Assembly: GCA_963598415.1 (NCBI GenBank)
Contig: CAVBUH010000123.1
Location: 1 to 5,237 of the forward strand
Direction: 5' to 3'
Source: Colimorpha_A sp900556615
Lineage (GTDB): Bacteria; Bacillota; Clostridia; Oscillospirales; CAG-272
DNA length: 5,237 nucleotides
The notes below the pieces were generated by a model, which was not told the origin of the DNA, ran no database searches, and saw only the letters and a program-made list of their open reading frames with translations. Shown piece after piece: positions 3,743-5,237 of the stretch; position 1 is the stretch's first letter, and the number at the start of each line of letters is the position of its first letter. The position numbers and the translations under genes were made by a program.

Positions 3743-3961
3743 TCACCCCTCAGAAGATTTAGAACGAGAGTTTGAAGAGCCGAAAGAAGCATCAGGAACA
3801 GAAGTAAGACGCTTGAAAGTACGAATCACAAGACCAACCGCAAGAACAAAGAAGCACAAAGCGGCAGGCGTAACAGTAGTTCCGGGAATATACCATGATA
3901 TAAAGAATTTCCATATCTGAGGAATATACCCCAAATAAAATTGGACAGCGTCAGAAGTCAT
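3743..3961 (-). CDS. 72-aa single-span membrane protein (minor coat type)
   Basis: It encodes 72 aa from an ATG 7 nt after GGGGG (3969-3973). The N-terminal part has aromatic residues (F-Y-L-G-Y-I-P-Q-I-W-K-F-F-I-S-W-Y), then I-P-G-T-T-V-T-P-A-A-L leads into a membrane span at about residues 31-46, basic R-T-F-K-R, and a Ser-rich tail. This I-P-G-x-x-V-T block before a span recurs, as I recall, in small proteins of Firmicute inoviruses. The upstream stop TAG overlaps its ribosome binding site, and its own stop TGA lies within the ribosome binding site of the 234-aa gene, so translation along this run is probably coupled. A virion cap or minor coat role is inferred. Confidence 0.8.
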   Translation of the reverse strand: MTSDAVQFYLGYIPQIWKFFISWYIPGTTVTPAALCFFVLAVGLVIRTFKRLTSVPDASFGSSNSRSKSSEG

Positions 3962-3972
3962 ATATATACCCC

Positions 3973-4122
3973 CTAAACGAATGGAATAGCGTCAAGAACA
4001 GCTTTCACAACAGCAAGGACAATTAAAACAACCACAATACCGAGAAAAGCGAAAAGACAAATTCTGACCCAAGTAGGGAGACAATTTAAAACAAATTGAA
4101 GCGAAAAAAGAAAAGCACTCAA
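3973..4122 (-). CDS. 49-aa single-span membrane protein
   Basis: I start this gene at TTG 4122, 7 nt after AAGGGG (4130-4135), giving 49 aa beginning M-S-A-F-L-F-S-L-Q-F. A longer frame reaching 4176 has no ribosome binding site and would run through the ribosome binding site and the end of the gene before it. Residues 20-40 form a strong membrane span (C-L-F-A-F-L-G-I-V-V-V-L-I-V-L-A-V-V), with a short tail K-A-V-L-D-A-I-P-F-V. The layout of amphipathic start, span and short end suggests a pVII/pIX-like tip protein. Its stop overlaps the ribosome binding site of the 72-aa gene. Confidence 0.72.
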   Translation of the reverse strand: MSAFLFSLQFVLNCLPTWVRICLFAFLGIVVVLIVLAVVKAVLDAIPFV

Positions 4123-4126
4123 ATAA

Positions 4127-4276
4127 TCACCCCTTAAGCCAATAATGGAAACCAGAATAAACAGCGCAAAGGACAAAAAGAAGCAACGCCCATTCCAGAT
4201 AAGCAGAAATTGAAGGGGGAAGAATAGCTAAGAAATCAGCGAACCATCTAACGGGGCTCGAAAGAACATCAACCAA
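4127..4276 (-). CDS. 49-aa single-span membrane protein after the attachment gene
   Basis: A gene in the gap between the attachment protein and the next small membrane gene. From TTG 4276 it encodes 49 aa: V-D-V-L-S-S-P-V-R-W-F-A-D-F-L-A-I-L-P-P, an amphipathic segment, then E-W-A-L-L-L-F-V-L-C-A-V-Y as a membrane span and G-F-H-Y-W-L-K-G. The ribosome binding site GGGGG (4286-4290) lies inside the last codons of the attachment gene and is 9 nt from this TTG; ATT 4279 (6 nt) is an alternative. Its stop TGA is embedded in the ribosome binding site of the next gene. The packing and the amphipathic-plus-span layout support a real virion component. Confidence 0.72.
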   Translation of the reverse strand: MVDVLSSPVRWFADFLAILPPSISAYLEWALLLFVLCAVYSGFHYWLKG

Positions 4277-4278
4277 AA

Positions 4279-5237
4279 TCAATCACCCCCAAAAGAAAAA
4301 CGCGAAATCATACGATTATAATTTTCATAAGGATCATAGGGAAGCGAACAAGAACCATTAGAAGAAAAAGAACGAGAACGACTTGGAGACTGAACAGCAG
4401 AATTGATTTCAACATCAACTTGCTTTGACCAGAAGCCATAACCATTTTGCTGAGCTTTAGAAATAATACCAGAAATATTCAAATCAGAGGAACCAAAGAT
4501 ATTACCGAAACCAGTAATAGAATCACTTACAGTATCAAATTTGTCAGTATCAGAGATATTCGTAGAAAAATCACCATTCACATAATCAAAATTAGACTTG
4601 GAAATATCATGAAGTTTCTGGTCTTCAGGTGAAGCAAGAACATCAGCCAAATCAGAGACTTTAGATGTAATTGTATCAAGATTAGTCCCGAAACTAACAA
4701 GAATATTCTTTATACTAGAAACAGTGTTTTCACTAGCAAGAGTTTTTAAAGTGACCTCAGTTGCAACTTTATTGGAAATATTTCTGGTATTAGTCTCAAT
4801 CAATGTAGAATTGGATGTAACAGTAGAAGCTTGATTGCTAGACCAAGCAGAAGAACCAGAACCAGTAGAAAGAGAAGTTTTAATAGAAGCTACATCCGAA
4901 TAAATCTTAGATAACCATGTGTTACCAGAATTAGCATAAGATTTAATAGTAGAAAGATTGTCTGTATGCGTTGCAATGGTAGAAAGATAACCGGTATTAG
5001 TACGAATAGTTTCAAGCTTAGTCCACACCGAACCTAAAATGTCACCAATACCAACCAAAGAACCGGTAACAGCATCAAAATAAGTAGCAGAACCAGTCAC
5101 AACCGAACCGGTTGAAGAAAGATATCTAACATATGTATATGTGCTACTTGGATAGGCCGGAGTTGTAGATGTACCAGAAGCGAAGACGGAGACAGAAAAG
5201 ACCGACAAGATACAAACGACGCACAGGACACGAATAA
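4279..5237 (-). CDS. Secreted Ser/Thr/Asn-rich attachment-type protein, main body (5' end at base 65)
   Basis: The gene runs from CAG at 65 through the circular join to TGA at 4281-4279: 322 aa in all. After a 23-residue signal peptide come a Thr/Ser/Tyr-rich region (T-S-T-T-P-A-Y-P-S-S-T-Y-T-Y), then a long helical section with repeated L-S-T-I, Y-L-S-T-I and S-I-K-T-S-L elements, likely a coiled-coil stalk, then D/N/S-rich segments and a Ser/Arg-rich end S-P-S-R-S-R-S-F-S-S. No C-terminal membrane span is present, unlike Ff pIII, so it may be held by one of the small membrane proteins that follow. It fits a host-recognition fibre. Two C-terminal motifs, L-P-Y-D-P-Y-E-N-Y and F-S-F-G-G-D, are notable. 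No named family is recognised. Its 3' end holds the ribosome binding site of the next gene. Confidence 0.8.
   Translation of the reverse strand, partial: IRVLCVVCILSVFSVSVFASGTSTTPAYPSSTYTYVRYLSSTGSVVTGSATYFDAVTGSLVGIGDILGSVWTKLETIRTNTGYLSTIATHTDNLSTIKSYANSGNTWLSKIYSDVASIKTSLSTGSGSSAWSSNQASTVTSNSTLIETNTRNISNKVATEVTLKTLASENTVSSIKNILVSFGTNLDTITSKVSDLADVLASPEDQKLHDISKSNFDYVNGDFSTNISDTDKFDTVSDSITGFGNIFGSSDLNISGIISKAQQNGYGFWSKQVDVEINSAVQSPSRSRSFSSNGSCSLPYDPYENYNRMISRFSFGGD
5183..5237. repeat. Terminal direct repeat (copy 2)
   Basis: Identical to bases 1-55; it codes for part of the signal peptide of the attachment protein. Remove one copy when closing the circle. Confidence 0.95.

Noticed and set aside
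4447..4632. 61-aa plus-strand frame opposite the attachment gene
   Set aside because: Antisense shadow with no start signal or domain.
4279..5208. Attachment protein starting at TTG 5208
   Set aside because: No ribosome binding site and a truncated signal peptide without positive charges; CAG at 65 explains both.
1..5237. Terminal 55-bp repeats as true phage termini
   Set aside because: Filamentous phages are circular; the length equals a common assembly k-mer and a gene reads through the join in frame.

Overview
The window is almost certainly one complete small circular replicon read once round. Bases 1-55 and 5183-5237 are identical, so the circle is 5182 bp and the repeat is an assembly overlap. 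Gene content is that of a filamentous phage (Inoviridae-like) of a Gram-positive, Clostridia-type host: a Zot/pI-like assembly ATPase, a small hydrophobic major coat protein, a run of tiny membrane proteins, two secreted structural proteins, a small ssDNA-binding protein and a Rep_2-type rolling-circle initiator. Strong GGGG/GAGG ribosome binding sites and moderate-to-low GC fit a Firmicute; the host species cannot be read from the sequence.

Layout (all minus strand unless stated, so it reads from high to low coordinates): divergent control region (about 1328-1416) -> ssDNA-binding protein -> 61-aa helical protein -> leader with two stem-loops and GGCTAC repeats (759-902) -> rep -> a tRNA 5 nt after rep -> secreted attachment-type protein (starts at 65 and continues across the contig join to 4279) -> two 49-aa membrane proteins -> 72-aa membrane protein -> 234-aa secreted and anchored protein -> 44-47-aa membrane protein -> major coat protein -> terminator -> Zot ATPase -> small membrane protein -> structured non-coding stretch and GC-rich hairpin. 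On the plus strand, facing this, sits a 42-aa HTH (Cro/XRE-like) regulator at 1417-1545. Several genes are under 60 codons.

The main discovery candidate is the tRNA at 92-165. By anticodon (CUG) it would be called tRNA-Gln, but its acceptor arm is that of bacterial initiator tRNA: CGCGGG at the 5' end, CCCGCAACCA-type 3' end, and the diagnostic unpaired C1xA72. It is therefore best read as an initiator-like tRNA that would decode CAG. Two structural genes lack a usable normal start but have an in-frame CAG at ribosome-binding distance: the major coat protein (CAG at 2882) and the secreted attachment protein (CAG at 65). In the latter an in-frame TGA two codons upstream excludes an earlier start, and starting at CAG gives a textbook signal peptide (M-K-T-F-I-R-V-L...). 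The two genes share the leader GAAAGG(G/AC)TGATTTTT(T)CAGA. I infer that this phage supplies its own initiator tRNA to start late structural genes at CAG, possibly with formyl-glutamine. A further structural gene (234 aa) appears to start at ATT.

A working model: the divergent promoter and HTH protein control an early transcript (ssb, 61 aa, rep, tRNA). Replication proteins start at ATG. Accumulation of the phage tRNA would then license coat and attachment protein synthesis, giving a translational early/late switch or a barrier to expression without the phage tRNA. The tRNA reading and the signal peptide are seen directly in the sequence; the CAG initiation is inference from two genes.
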